Part shown: piece after piece, positions 43,191-51,789 of the stretch | How positions within the stretch are numbered: position 1 is the first letter of the stretch | How the letters are laid out: each line of letters opens with the position of its first letter | NCBI RefSeq assembly: GCF_035277725.1 | Contig: NZ_DATEJY010000106.1 | Location: forward strand, 1 to 64,000 | Length of the DNA: 64,000 bases | Source: Dyella_B sp035277725 | Lineage (GTDB): Bacteria > Pseudomonadota > Gammaproteobacteria > Xanthomonadales > Rhodanobacteraceae | Direction: 5' to 3' | Program-made: the position numbers and the translations under genes | Notes under the pieces: model-generated | The model's database searches: none | Told to the model about the DNA's origin: nothing | What the model saw: only the letters and a program-made list of their open reading frames with translations

Positions 43191-46087
43191 TGCGTCCTCA
43201 TGATCAGGAATACGGCGTTTTTGTCGCGCAGATAAGTGGTGAAAGCGTGCTGCCCTTCCACCGCGACACTGAAGCGGTGCGGATAGGCATCGTAATGCGT
43301 TTGGCCGTACCACACGTTCCATTGCACGCCGAGTCCGGCGCGTCCATCACGCAGGTAGGTCAGGCCCTGCGTGCGACTGATACCGGTGTATTGCACGTGG
43401 ACATAGGGCTCGATGGTTTGCCCGTTGGCAATCTTGTCGTGCAGCCCGAACCGATAATCGAGCGTGATGACGCTTTCCTTGGCGCGCAGGTAATGCGCCA
43501 CATCGACATAGAAATTCTGCGTCGGCCAACCCCACCCGCTGGCATGCCAGTCGTCGCCGAGCTTGGGACCAAACGACCACGAGCCGCTGGCGCGCAACAG
43601 AGTGTCGTTGCGGGTATCGCGGCTGTTGTCCGCCGGTGTCTGCTGTTCGATCGACAGCAGGATGTTTTGCGAGATCAGCGGTTTCCAATGCACGCCGATG
43701 CCCAGCATCGCACCGTGCACCGGCCATACCGCACCGCTGGCGCCGCTGCCGGCAAACAGCCGCGCATAGGCGGTCAACGTATTGAGATCCCCACCGGTCA
43801 ACTGCGGATCGAGATGGTATTGCGCTTCCAGTTGCGCGTAGCTTCGGTAGGAAACACCCGGCGCCACGGAGTTGGCGGCGGAAGATACGGTGTCACCTAG
43901 CGACATGTCGGCATTGAAGCTCCATGTACGGCCAAGGTTTTCGTGCAGTCGGCGCAGGCTGTAGAGATCGTCCTGGTCTTGCTTGCTGTCAACGCTGGTA
44001 CCGCCAGGATCTACCGCATCGAATTGATCGATGGCCTGCTCGGCATAGTGCCGCGCCTGGGTGTTGTCGCCCAATTGCTGATTGACGTACAGCAACTGGC
44101 GCGTCACGGCAGCATTGTCCGGATCGGCCTGGTGCGCGCGCTCGAATTGCGTCAGCGCGTTTTGCGGCTGACCGGCTTGCAGATAGGCATAACCCAGCGA
44201 CGTCGCCATGCGGCTGTCATCCGGAGCAAGCGCGCTGGCGTGCTGCCATGAAAGCAACGCGCGCTGTGAATCACCCGCCTGGGTTTCCAGGGTGGCGAGG
44301 CGTGCGTAATAGCGCGGATCGGGCTGCACATCCACGGCGTTTTCCAGATCCGTCGTCGCCAGCACGGGATCGCGCGGTTCATCGGCTTGCGCGCGCAGCC
44401 ACCAGTAGTTGCCATCCTGCTTTCCGCCCTGCGCGGCATACGTGTCGAGCCACGCGCTCGCCACGGCGGTTTCGTGGATGGTGAGCGCGGTGGTTGCGGC
44501 GGCGATCAGGTCAGCCTGCTGCATGTGCGCGGCAGGCACGGAACGCCAGGCCAGCAAGGCGGTTTTGTAGTCCTGCGCGCTATAGGCTTGATAGGCCAAG
44601 GCACGCGTGGTATCGGTGCTCGGCTTGCGCTTGCCGGCTTGCGCATAGGCGTATTCGGCCAGGCCCGGATGAGCCTCGCCATAGCAGTCGCCCAGTTGCC
44701 GCCACAACTCGGCGGGATAGTCCGGCGACAAATCCGCCATCACGTGATGGATGCCTTCGCAATCGCGCAACGCGCTCAGGATTTGCAACTGCGCAATCCG
44801 CAACGTCACGCTATCCAGCGGTCGACTCAAGCGTGCGCGGTCATCGACAGTGAAAAGCGCAGGCTGCTCACCCGCCAGCACGGCCAGGCGGGCCAGCAAT
44901 GCCGCCGCATGCGCATGACCTGCAAAGGGATACGCATCGAGCAGCAATTGCTTTGCTTCGTTCGTCGCGCCGGCCGCCATCAGGCGATAGCTGAGTGGAT
45001 CGAGCAGACGATAACCATCCGCTTGTGCGATCAGCGCGCTGGCCTGCTGTTGTGCGTCGGCGTAGCGGCCTTGCTGCAGGTCGAGATTGAAGCGCTCCTC
45101 GCGGAAGCTGTCGGGCGGCAGGCGCGACAGCATGTTGGCCGCGGTGGCGCGGTCGCCGCGCGTCATAGCCATGGGCAGCGCCACGCGCGCCAACCACGCC
45201 GCATTGGCGGGAAAACGCACCCTGTAATGATCGAGCAGCGCTGGCTGCGTGCGCGCCGCCTGCGCCAGCAGGTTGATCCATTGCCGCTCGTCCTTCACGT
45301 TGGCGAATGCCGGCTGATGCATCGCCATGTACGAGGCAAGCGCCTTGCGTTGACCGCTGCCGTCCATCGCCTGCGCCAAGGCCAATTGCTGCGTCGGTGT
45401 GCTCCATCCCTCGCGTGATTGCAGTTGTTCGGCCATATCGAACTCGCCGTGCTTCAGCAACAGTGCAAACCATTGATCGCGTTCCTGCTGGCTGAGCTTG
45501 TCGTGTGCATCCAACTCAGACAGCTGCGCGATGGCGCGCTGGTCGTCACCCAGATAAATCGCACGTTGCGCAAGCGCATGACGCAAGTCGCGGCCTTGCG
45601 GGCTGGCGGCAAAATCGGGCGCATCGAGTTCGGCTTGCGCACGTGCAAGATCGCCCGCCTGCAGATCGCCGAAGCCACGCTTGGCGCGACACACAGGCAG
45701 GTTATCGCGGCTGCAGTCGACGGCTGGCGGCGCCGGCGGTGTCATCGCGGCGCGCAGGTGGGCATCGTTCGGCGTATAGCGCATCTGCTCATCCAGCACC
45801 GCCTGTGCTTGCGCTGCCAGGCCAAAATGCCGATACGCTTCAGCCAGATCCAGCGCGGTATCGACGCTCTGCGGCGCCAGCTCGCGTGCACGCGTGAATT
45901 CGGCGATGGCCGTACGCTCATCGCCCACGCGCAACGCCGCATAGCCCGCCTGCCGGTGCGGATAGACCATGAAATGCCGGTAGCGGCTGCCATCGCCGGA
46001 CGACGCCTGGCTTTCCGCACGCAGCGGCCATACCGCCACCATGATGCACAGCGCCAGCGCACAGCGGCTCGGCCCAGGCTGTTTCAT
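43184..46087 (-). CDS. nfrA: NfrA-like outer membrane TPR/beta-barrel exporter
   Basis: A 967-residue protein, close to the ~990 of E. coli NfrA, the N4 phage receptor. A signal peptide (ALALCIMVAVWPLRAES) is followed by many TPR helices over about residues 35-640 (AGYAALRVGDERTAIAEFTR; TSLGYAYLQAGQPQNALTQF). The C-terminal ~280 residues match the NfrA C-terminal barrel (TWSFNADMSLGDTVSS, YRSYAQLEAQYHLDP, YVDVAHYLRAKES), ending in IMRTQW. The TPR-plus-barrel layout parallels PgaA and BcsC, which thread polysaccharide through the outer membrane. The start ATG overlaps the nfrB stop (ATGA). Confidence 0.88.
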   Translation of the reverse strand: MKQPGPSRCALALCIMVAVWPLRAESQASSGDGSRYRHFMVYPHRQAGYAALRVGDERTAIAEFTRARELAPQSVDTALDLAEAYRHFGLAAQAQAVLDEQMRYTPNDAHLRAAMTPPAPPAVDCSRDNLPVCRAKRGFGDLQAGDLARAQAELDAPDFAASPQGRDLRHALAQRAIYLGDDQRAIAQLSELDAHDKLSQQERDQWFALLLKHGEFDMAEQLQSREGWSTPTQQLALAQAMDGSGQRKALASYMAMHQPAFANVKDERQWINLLAQAARTQPALLDHYRVRFPANAAWLARVALPMAMTRGDRATAANMLSRLPPDSFREERFNLDLQQGRYADAQQQASALIAQADGYRLLDPLSYRLMAAGATNEAKQLLLDAYPFAGHAHAAALLARLAVLAGEQPALFTVDDRARLSRPLDSVTLRIAQLQILSALRDCEGIHHVMADLSPDYPAELWRQLGDCYGEAHPGLAEYAYAQAGKRKPSTDTTRALAYQAYSAQDYKTALLAWRSVPAAHMQQADLIAAATTALTIHETAVASAWLDTYAAQGGKQDGNYWWLRAQADEPRDPVLATTDLENAVDVQPDPRYYARLATLETQAGDSQRALLSWQHASALAPDDSRMATSLGYAYLQAGQPQNALTQFERAHQADPDNAAVTRQLLYVNQQLGDNTQARHYAEQAIDQFDAVDPGGTSVDSKQDQDDLYSLRRLHENLGRTWSFNADMSLGDTVSSAANSVAPGVSYRSYAQLEAQYHLDPQLTGGDLNTLTAYARLFAGSGASGAVWPVHGAMLGIGVHWKPLISQNILLSIEQQTPADNSRDTRNDTLLRASGSWSFGPKLGDDWHASGWGWPTQNFYVDVAHYLRAKESVITLDYRFGLHDKIANGQTIEPYVHVQYTGISRTQGLTYLRDGRAGLGVQWNVWYGQTHYDAYPHRFSVAVEGQHAFTTYLRDKNAVFLIMRTQW

Positions 46088-48309
46088 GAGGCACGCTCCA
46101 GTTGCTCGAAGCCTTCGCATTCCTGCTCAAGCAGACTCGTCACGCTGGGCTGCAAGGTGGCCTGCAATCGCAACAGACGATGCAAGGTGTCCGCACTGAT
46201 CACGCCCTGCCCGATCAGGAAATCGCCGAGTCGCTGCTCGCTGCGCGCGTGGTTGAGCAGCAAGGCCCGAAAAGCCACTTCGTCCACATGGCCTTGCGCC
46301 ACCAGGATTTCGCCGAGCATCACCTGGCGCGACACGTAGTCGTTCCACAACGGCGCCACGCGCTCGCGCGCGATCAAGCCGCGATCGGCGGCCATGTCCA
46401 GCAAATGATGCGGATCGCGCTCGCCCTTGGGCGCCTGCGCGTACCAGCGGCGCAGGCCAACCGTGACCTGGCCCTTGTACGCGAGCACGTAGCGCACGCG
46501 CCGGCCAAGCTGGCGCGCGATGGCGGCGAGCGACACCGGATCGATATACGACTCGCTGGCCAACACCAGCACGCCAGCGTCGATGCGCAGCGGCAGCACC
46601 GCGTAATGCAGTGCGATAGGCCGCGGCACCATCCGCATCAATTCACGCGGCAAGCTGATCGCATCCACCGATTCGCAACTCACGCCGATCTGCTGCGCCA
46701 TCGGCATCGCCAATTGCTCCGCCGTGATGCGGCCCTCGTGAATCATCGAACTGCCCAGTTGCAGGCCGTCGATGCGATGCCGTTGCGCGTCGTGCAACTC
46801 CGTCGCCGAGATCACGCCATTGGCCACCAGCAACTCGTCCAGCGAGCGCTTGGCCTGGTTGTTGCCACCGATGCTGGGAAAATCGTGCGTAGTCTTGTCC
46901 CAGGCCACGCGTCGCGGATCGCCGCAGCGGATGATCTGGCGGATCGCACGCCAGTTCGCCATGAAATTGATCAGGTTGCCCCACAGCAAGCGCGGAATCG
47001 ACAACAGCCCCTGCTTCACGCCGTAATAGCCGGACACGAAGATGATCCGCTGCAGCATGCGATTGCCCATCAGCGCGATGTTCGCGACCAGCACGATGTC
47101 GAACCAGCCTTGCCCTTCGAAGATCGACACGAAGCGCGGCGCGCTTGGCCATACCAGTTGCAACATGCCGATCATGCTGAGCTGCAGCATGATCAGCATC
47201 GCCGCGAAACTCACGAAATTGCTGATGGCGCCTTTACGGTCGCGCCACAGGAAATAATTGAGCACCAGGCTGCGCTTCCAGCCATGCGTGCGATAGCCCT
47301 GGTACACGATGCCGATGATCCAGCGCGACTTCTGCCGCACGGCCGTCGCCAGGCGATCGGGGAAATATTCGCGCACGCACACCACGTTGGCTTCGTATCG
47401 GCTCTGCCCGAATTTTTCGGGCTGCCGCGGATGGCGCTGGTAACGAAGCACCGGGAAGCGCACGAAGATCTCTTCCATGCCGCGCGCTTTCAGGCGCAAG
47501 CCGATGTCGTAATCCTCGGTAAGGCTCTGCACGTCGAACGCAATGCCGTTGCCCTCTTCGATCAAGGCGAGCACGGCGCGCCGGCTGAAACACGTACCCA
47601 CGCCCGCGCTGGGCACCTGCCCGGCCAGCGCTTCGCGCACCGGCACGTCCTTGCCGTGCAATTCGGCGAATTCATCCAGGTAATGCAGGCTGGTGAAATT
47701 GTTCCACTGCCGTTCGAACGGATAAACCGGCACCTGGATCAGGTCCTTGCGGTGCACCAGATAGTTGAACAGGCGCAACTCGTGTTCGCACACCACGTCT
47801 TCGGAATCGTGCAGGATGAAGCCTTCGAAGGTCATGCGCGCACGCTGCTCGAATTGCAGAATCGCATCGAGCACGTTGTTGAGGCAGTCGGCCTTGCTGG
47901 TCGGGCCTGGCCGCGCGCACACCACCTTGTGCACGTTGGGAAAGCGCGCGCACACCTCGTCCACGTCGCGCTGCGTATCCGGATCGTTCGGATAGGTGCC
48001 GACGAAGATGTGGTAGTTCTCGTAATCCAGCGTGGTGGCCACCAGCTCGGCCATGTTGCCGATCACGCCGGTTTCCTGCCATGCCGGCACCATGATCGCC
48101 AGCGGTTTTTCCGCGGGACGATACAACTGGTGGTACAGCGTGTGCTCGCAGGTGTTGTAGACGAACAGCGACCGCCACAACCGCCGCGCCCAATACACCG
48201 CATCGATAAAGAAATCATCCAGGCCGCTGACCAGAATCAGCACGGCAATAATGACGACCAGCGCGCCCAGCGCGTAGAGATAAGTCGAGAATGCGTCCAG
48301 CCACCACAT
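46084..48309 (-). CDS. nfrB: NfrB-like membrane glycosyltransferase with MshEN c-di-GMP domain
   Basis: A 741-residue protein, about the size of E. coli NfrB. It has an N-terminal helix (LYALGALVVIIAVLILV), then a GT2 domain with HDSEDVV near 168, LTEDYDIGLRL near 266 and RQKSRWIIGI near 328, i.e. the D-x-D/ED/QxxRW set of processive synthases. Several transmembrane segments span about 365-480. The C-terminal region has two MshEN-type motifs (QLGSSMIHEGRITAEQL near 518 and RLGDFLIGQGVISADTL near 692), the T2SSE-N fold that binds c-di-GMP. E. coli NfrB is reported to make a ManNAc-containing glycan under c-di-GMP control. Start 48309 has GAGG 7 bases upstream. Confidence 0.88.
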   Translation of the reverse strand: MWWLDAFSTYLYALGALVVIIAVLILVSGLDDFFIDAVYWARRLWRSLFVYNTCEHTLYHQLYRPAEKPLAIMVPAWQETGVIGNMAELVATTLDYENYHIFVGTYPNDPDTQRDVDEVCARFPNVHKVVCARPGPTSKADCLNNVLDAILQFEQRARMTFEGFILHDSEDVVCEHELRLFNYLVHRKDLIQVPVYPFERQWNNFTSLHYLDEFAELHGKDVPVREALAGQVPSAGVGTCFSRRAVLALIEEGNGIAFDVQSLTEDYDIGLRLKARGMEEIFVRFPVLRYQRHPRQPEKFGQSRYEANVVCVREYFPDRLATAVRQKSRWIIGIVYQGYRTHGWKRSLVLNYFLWRDRKGAISNFVSFAAMLIMLQLSMIGMLQLVWPSAPRFVSIFEGQGWFDIVLVANIALMGNRMLQRIIFVSGYYGVKQGLLSIPRLLWGNLINFMANWRAIRQIIRCGDPRRVAWDKTTHDFPSIGGNNQAKRSLDELLVANGVISATELHDAQRHRIDGLQLGSSMIHEGRITAEQLAMPMAQQIGVSCESVDAISLPRELMRMVPRPIALHYAVLPLRIDAGVLVLASESYIDPVSLAAIARQLGRRVRYVLAYKGQVTVGLRRWYAQAPKGERDPHHLLDMAADRGLIARERVAPLWNDYVSRQVMLGEILVAQGHVDEVAFRALLLNHARSEQRLGDFLIGQGVISADTLHRLLRLQATLQPSVTSLLEQECEGFEQLERAS

Positions 48310-48325
48310 GTGGCACCTCGCTGGC

Positions 48326-49441
48326 TCAGCTTGCTTCGCGCCTGCGCTCGTTACCCGCTGCCAGAGCTCCCCTGAGCACATCCACCACACGCGCACTGGC
48401 CGTGCCGTTGCCGAATGGATTGCCCGCATGCGCCATCGCGCGATAGGCATCGCTGTCCGCCCATAACGCTTCGATCTCCTGCACGATCGATGCCCGTCGC
48501 GTGCCTGCCAGGCGTGCGCAGCCGGCATCGATCGCCTCCGGCCGCTCGGTTTCCGTGCGCAGCACCAGCAGCGGAATGCCGAAGGTGGGCGCTTCTTCCT
48601 GCAAGCCGCCGGAATCGGTCAGTACCAGCCAGGCATCGAGCAAGGCTTGTTGCATCTGCAGGTAATCCAGTGGCGGGCTCAGTTGCACGTTGGGCAAACC
48701 GCCCAGGATCGCGTGCACCGGCTTGCTCACCACCGGATTGAGATGCACCGGAAACAGCACCTGCAACTCCGGGTGATGGCTCGCCACATCCGCGATCGCA
48801 TAACAGATATCGCGCAGATCGCTGCCCCAGTTTTCGCGGCGATGCGCGGTCACCAGCAGATGCCCGCGCCCATCCAGGCGGCGCTGCAGGCGATGGCGCC
48901 GGACCACCCAGTGCTGCGCATCGATCACGGTGTTGCCGGTAACGCTGATGCGCTCCTCGGGAATGGCTTCGCGGCGCAATGCCAGCGCCGCGCGTTCGGT
49001 CGGCGCAAAGTGAAAACTGGCGATGCGGCTGACCATCTGCCGCAATCCTTCTTCCGGAAATGGCCGCGCCAGGTCGTAGGTGCGCAATCCTGCTTCGACA
49101 TGCGCAACAGGAATGTGCCGATAGAACGCGCACAGCGCGCCGAGGAACGTGCTTTCGGTATCGCCCTGCACCAGCACCAGCGACCATGTACGGTCCGCCA
49201 GCATGCTGTCGAGCAGTTGGCGGCAGTAGGTGCTGAATTCGCACAAGCCATCACCGCCGCGCTCAAGCGCCATGTCAGGGACGATGTCGAAACAGGCCAG
49301 CATCTGCTGCGCCATCTCGCCATGTTGTCCGGTATGCAGCCAATGCGGTCGCGCCCAACTGCTGGCCAGCAAGCAGTGATACAACGGTGCCAGCTTGATG
49401 ATCTCCGGGCGCGTGCCCGACACGATCAGGATGTCCTGCAT
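48326..49441 (-). CDS. wecB: UDP-N-acetylglucosamine 2-epimerase (non-hydrolysing)
   Basis: A 371-residue GT-B-fold epimerase interconverting UDP-GlcNAc and UDP-ManNAc. Motifs include ILIVSGTRPEIIKLAPL, VLVQGDTEST, VAHVEAGLRTYD, VTGNTVIDAQ, LLVTAHRRENWG, VFPVHLNPVV and DSGGLQEEAPTFGIPLLVLR-type donor-site residues. It is first in the operon, 16 bases before nfrB, so UDP-ManNAc is made on the same message as the putative ManNAc polymerase. In E. coli wecB (nfrC) is likewise needed for N4 adsorption but is encoded elsewhere; here the three functions are one unit. Confidence 0.95.
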   Translation of the reverse strand: MQDILIVSGTRPEIIKLAPLYHCLLASSWARPHWLHTGQHGEMAQQMLACFDIVPDMALERGGDGLCEFSTYCRQLLDSMLADRTWSLVLVQGDTESTFLGALCAFYRHIPVAHVEAGLRTYDLARPFPEEGLRQMVSRIASFHFAPTERAALALRREAIPEERISVTGNTVIDAQHWVVRRHRLQRRLDGRGHLLVTAHRRENWGSDLRDICYAIADVASHHPELQVLFPVHLNPVVSKPVHAILGGLPNVQLSPPLDYLQMQQALLDAWLVLTDSGGLQEEAPTFGIPLLVLRTETERPEAIDAGCARLAGTRRASIVQEIEALWADSDAYRAMAHAGNPFGNGTASARVVDVLRGALAAGNERRREAS

Positions 49442-49615
49442 ACATCCCCCTCATCGGCAGGATGGCGCCGCCACCCTGCTGCTCGAACGTCCTGTCCTCG
49501 CCCCCTAATGCCCAATCGCGAGCAGCGGACCGCGCATCTTCCGATTGGACGGAATCGGTTGCTGCGCTGGTAGTTCGACGCAAGAAGCTGCGCTGTGCGC
49601 CATATTGCCAACTAC

Positions 49616-49690
49616 AGGTTAAAGATACACATTTATTTCATTATATTTTTATTAATAGCATATTGACTCGATCAAAATTATTTGCTAGTC
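49616..49690. promoter_or_regulatory. AT-rich island in the divergent wecB/DUF2334 gap
   Basis: The 409-base gap 49442-49850 contains no gene. Its centre is far more AT-rich than anything else in the window (ATTTATTTCATTATATTTTT, then AATTATTTGC), with a small palindrome TTGA-CTCGA-TCAA at 49662-49674. It sits between the two divergent starts and probably holds both promoters. It is also the kind of sequence bound by xenogeneic silencers of the H-NS/MvaT type. Confidence 0.5.
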
Positions 49691-49850
49691 GACAACCGAC
49701 CCGCATCGACGTACTCTCTCTCACGGCGAGGCGTTCCTATCACGGGACAGGGGCCTGGGCTTTCGGGATTGAATCGCATTCACAGCCATGCGCGCAGGGC
49801 GGTAGAGCGGCTGTTGCGCGTTGTCTTCGTCTTTGTGCGAGGAGAATCCC

Positions 49851-51644
49851 ATGCTCAGACCATCACTCTGTGGGCCATCGCGTTTTCAATCGTTCCTGAT
49901 CGGCATCGCCGTGACATTGGTGGCTGCGTCCGGCTCGATACCCGTTGCAGCGCAAGTCACGTTAACGCCGAGCTTCAATAGCGTCGCCTTGCCTGCACCG
50001 CCGCCGCCACCCGGCGCGGCGCTGCCGAAAGTGAAGACGACAAGCAAACAGGTACCGACCTCATCGCTGTCGACCACGTCAAAAACGCTCACGCTCTCCC
50101 TCGCTGCCGCAGCAGTGTCCGCACCGAATGCGTTCGCTGGTGCGCCTGGTGCAAATGCCAACCAGAACACGCTCGTGCTGTACGACACGACTGGCCAATG
50201 GGGTTGGCTGGGCGAAGCCTATGCCGTGATGGCCGCCAACCTGGTCACGCATGGCAGCAAGTACAGCATGCATGCCGCCGTGAACTACGCCGCCGGCGAG
50301 ATCAACAGCTATACGGGATTGATCTACATCGGCTCGACCTATGGCGAACCCCTGCCCACCGCACTACTGGACGACGTGCTGGCGACCACCAAGCCGGTGT
50401 TGTGGATGAACGACAACATCTGGCAGTTGTCCGCACGCGCCTCGAATTTCGCCGGGCAATACGGCTTCACGCCGATGTATTTCGACTTCTCCAACACCTT
50501 GACGGTGACTTACAAGAACGTTGCCTTGCAGCGCAATGCGCTGGCAGTGCCTTCCGGCTTGCTGCAGACGGTGATCAACGATGCCACCAAGGCGCAGGTA
50601 CTCGCCATCGCTACCAACGACACCGGCGGCACCATCAATTGGGCCACGCGCGGGGCCAACCTCACCTACATCGGCGAAATCCCGTTCGCCTACACCGGGC
50701 CAAACGATCGCTACCTTGCCGCCATCGATCTGATCGGCCAGGTATCCAATCCCGGCATGCTTGCACGCAAGCGCGCCTTGGTACGCATCGAGGACGTCGG
50801 GCCCGATGCGGATCCCACCGAGCTGCGTGCGATCGCCGATTATCTGTACAGCAAGAATGTGCCTTTCAGCGTGGCAGTGATTCCGTACTACGTGGACCCC
50901 AACGGCTACTACAACAACGGCGTGCCGCAGTTCATCCACATGTACCAATCCAAGGGCGTTGTCAGTGCACTGAAATACATGCAATCGAAGGGCGGCACCT
51001 TGATCATGCATGGCTATACGCATCAGTACTCGAACATCGACAATCCCTACAGTGGCGTCAGCGCCGATGATTTCGAGTTCTATCTCGCGCACATCGATTC
51101 CAACAACTATGTCGTGTTCGATACACCGCCTCCGGTCGATTCCATGTCGTGGGCGCAGGGACGCATCACCAGCGGCTTCCAGGAATTGAGCAAGGCGGGC
51201 CTGCTCTCGCCGACCATCTTCGAACCGCCGCACTACGCCGCGTCGGCGATCGACTATCAGGTCTTTCACACGCAGTTCGCCGCCTTGTACCAACGCGGCC
51301 TGTTCGCTTCCGGCTGGTGTCCGAACGGCGCGTGTGGAACCGGCACGCCGGACTACACCAAGATCTACGGCCAGTTCTATCCGTATCTGGTGCGCGACAT
51401 CTTCGGCACCGTAGTGATACCCGAACAGCTCGGCAACGTGGAACTGATCGAGTTCAACAACAATCCGCCGCGCTTTCCGGCCGATATTCTCTATAGCGCC
51501 AACTGCAATACGGTGATCAAGGATGCGGTGCAGAGTTTCTTCTTCCATCCGTACTTGAACATCAGCTACCTCCAGCAGATTGTGCAAGGTCTGCAGGCGA
51601 TGGGTTACACCTTCGTGCCCGCAAGCGTGGTCAAGCAGGGCTGA
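49851..51644 (+). CDS. Secreted DUF2334 polysaccharide-deacetylase-like protein
   Basis: A 597-residue protein; the ATG at 49851 has GAGGAG about 7 bases upstream. A signal peptide (ending near PVAAQ) is followed by a Pro/Ala/Ser/Thr-rich linker to about residue 105. A flavodoxin-like half begins at NTLVLYDTTGQWGWLGEAYAV, and a NodB-like half contains LVRIEDVGPDADPTELRAIADYL and GGTLIMHGYTHQYSN. The Asp pair and HxxxH pattern are metal ligands of carbohydrate deacetylases. DUF2334 proteins are often encoded with exopolysaccharide genes. Divergent from the nfr-type operon, it may deacetylate the ManNAc-type product, as PgaB does for PNAG. That role is inference. Confidence 0.72.
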   Translation: MLRPSLCGPSRFQSFLIGIAVTLVAASGSIPVAAQVTLTPSFNSVALPAPPPPPGAALPKVKTTSKQVPTSSLSTTSKTLTLSLAAAAVSAPNAFAGAPGANANQNTLVLYDTTGQWGWLGEAYAVMAANLVTHGSKYSMHAAVNYAAGEINSYTGLIYIGSTYGEPLPTALLDDVLATTKPVLWMNDNIWQLSARASNFAGQYGFTPMYFDFSNTLTVTYKNVALQRNALAVPSGLLQTVINDATKAQVLAIATNDTGGTINWATRGANLTYIGEIPFAYTGPNDRYLAAIDLIGQVSNPGMLARKRALVRIEDVGPDADPTELRAIADYLYSKNVPFSVAVIPYYVDPNGYYNNGVPQFIHMYQSKGVVSALKYMQSKGGTLIMHGYTHQYSNIDNPYSGVSADDFEFYLAHIDSNNYVVFDTPPPVDSMSWAQGRITSGFQELSKAGLLSPTIFEPPHYAASAIDYQVFHTQFAALYQRGLFASGWCPNGACGTGTPDYTKIYGQFYPYLVRDIFGTVVIPEQLGNVELIEFNNNPPRFPADILYSANCNTVIKDAVQSFFFHPYLNISYLQQIVQGLQAMGYTFVPASVVKQG

Positions 51645-51686
51645 CGGTTCATCGCCGGCGGCCACCCTGCAGACCCCGGCATGAAG

Positions 51687-51714
51687 AGCCCCTTTCCCTT
51701 CGGGGGAAGGGGCT
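51687..51714. terminator. UUCG-loop terminator hairpin
   Basis: A 12-bp stem AGCCCCTTTCCC/GGGGAAGGGGCT with one wobble, closed by the extra-stable TTCG tetraloop. It lies 43 bases after the DUF2334 stop and faces the convergent cupin gene. Confidence 0.75.
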
Positions 51715-51718
51715 CCCT

Positions 51719-51784
51719 GTAGGCTGGGATGACCATCCCAGCACCACCATGCTTGGTCATGCTGGGATTGGCATCCCAGCCCAC
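51719..51784. repeat. REP-like palindrome beginning GTAG
   Basis: GTAGGCTGGGATGACCATCC...GGATTGGCATCCCAGCCCAC. The right end has CCAC in place of CTAC. It lies next to the UUCG terminator between convergent genes. Confidence 0.65.
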
Positions 51785-51789
51785 GGTGA

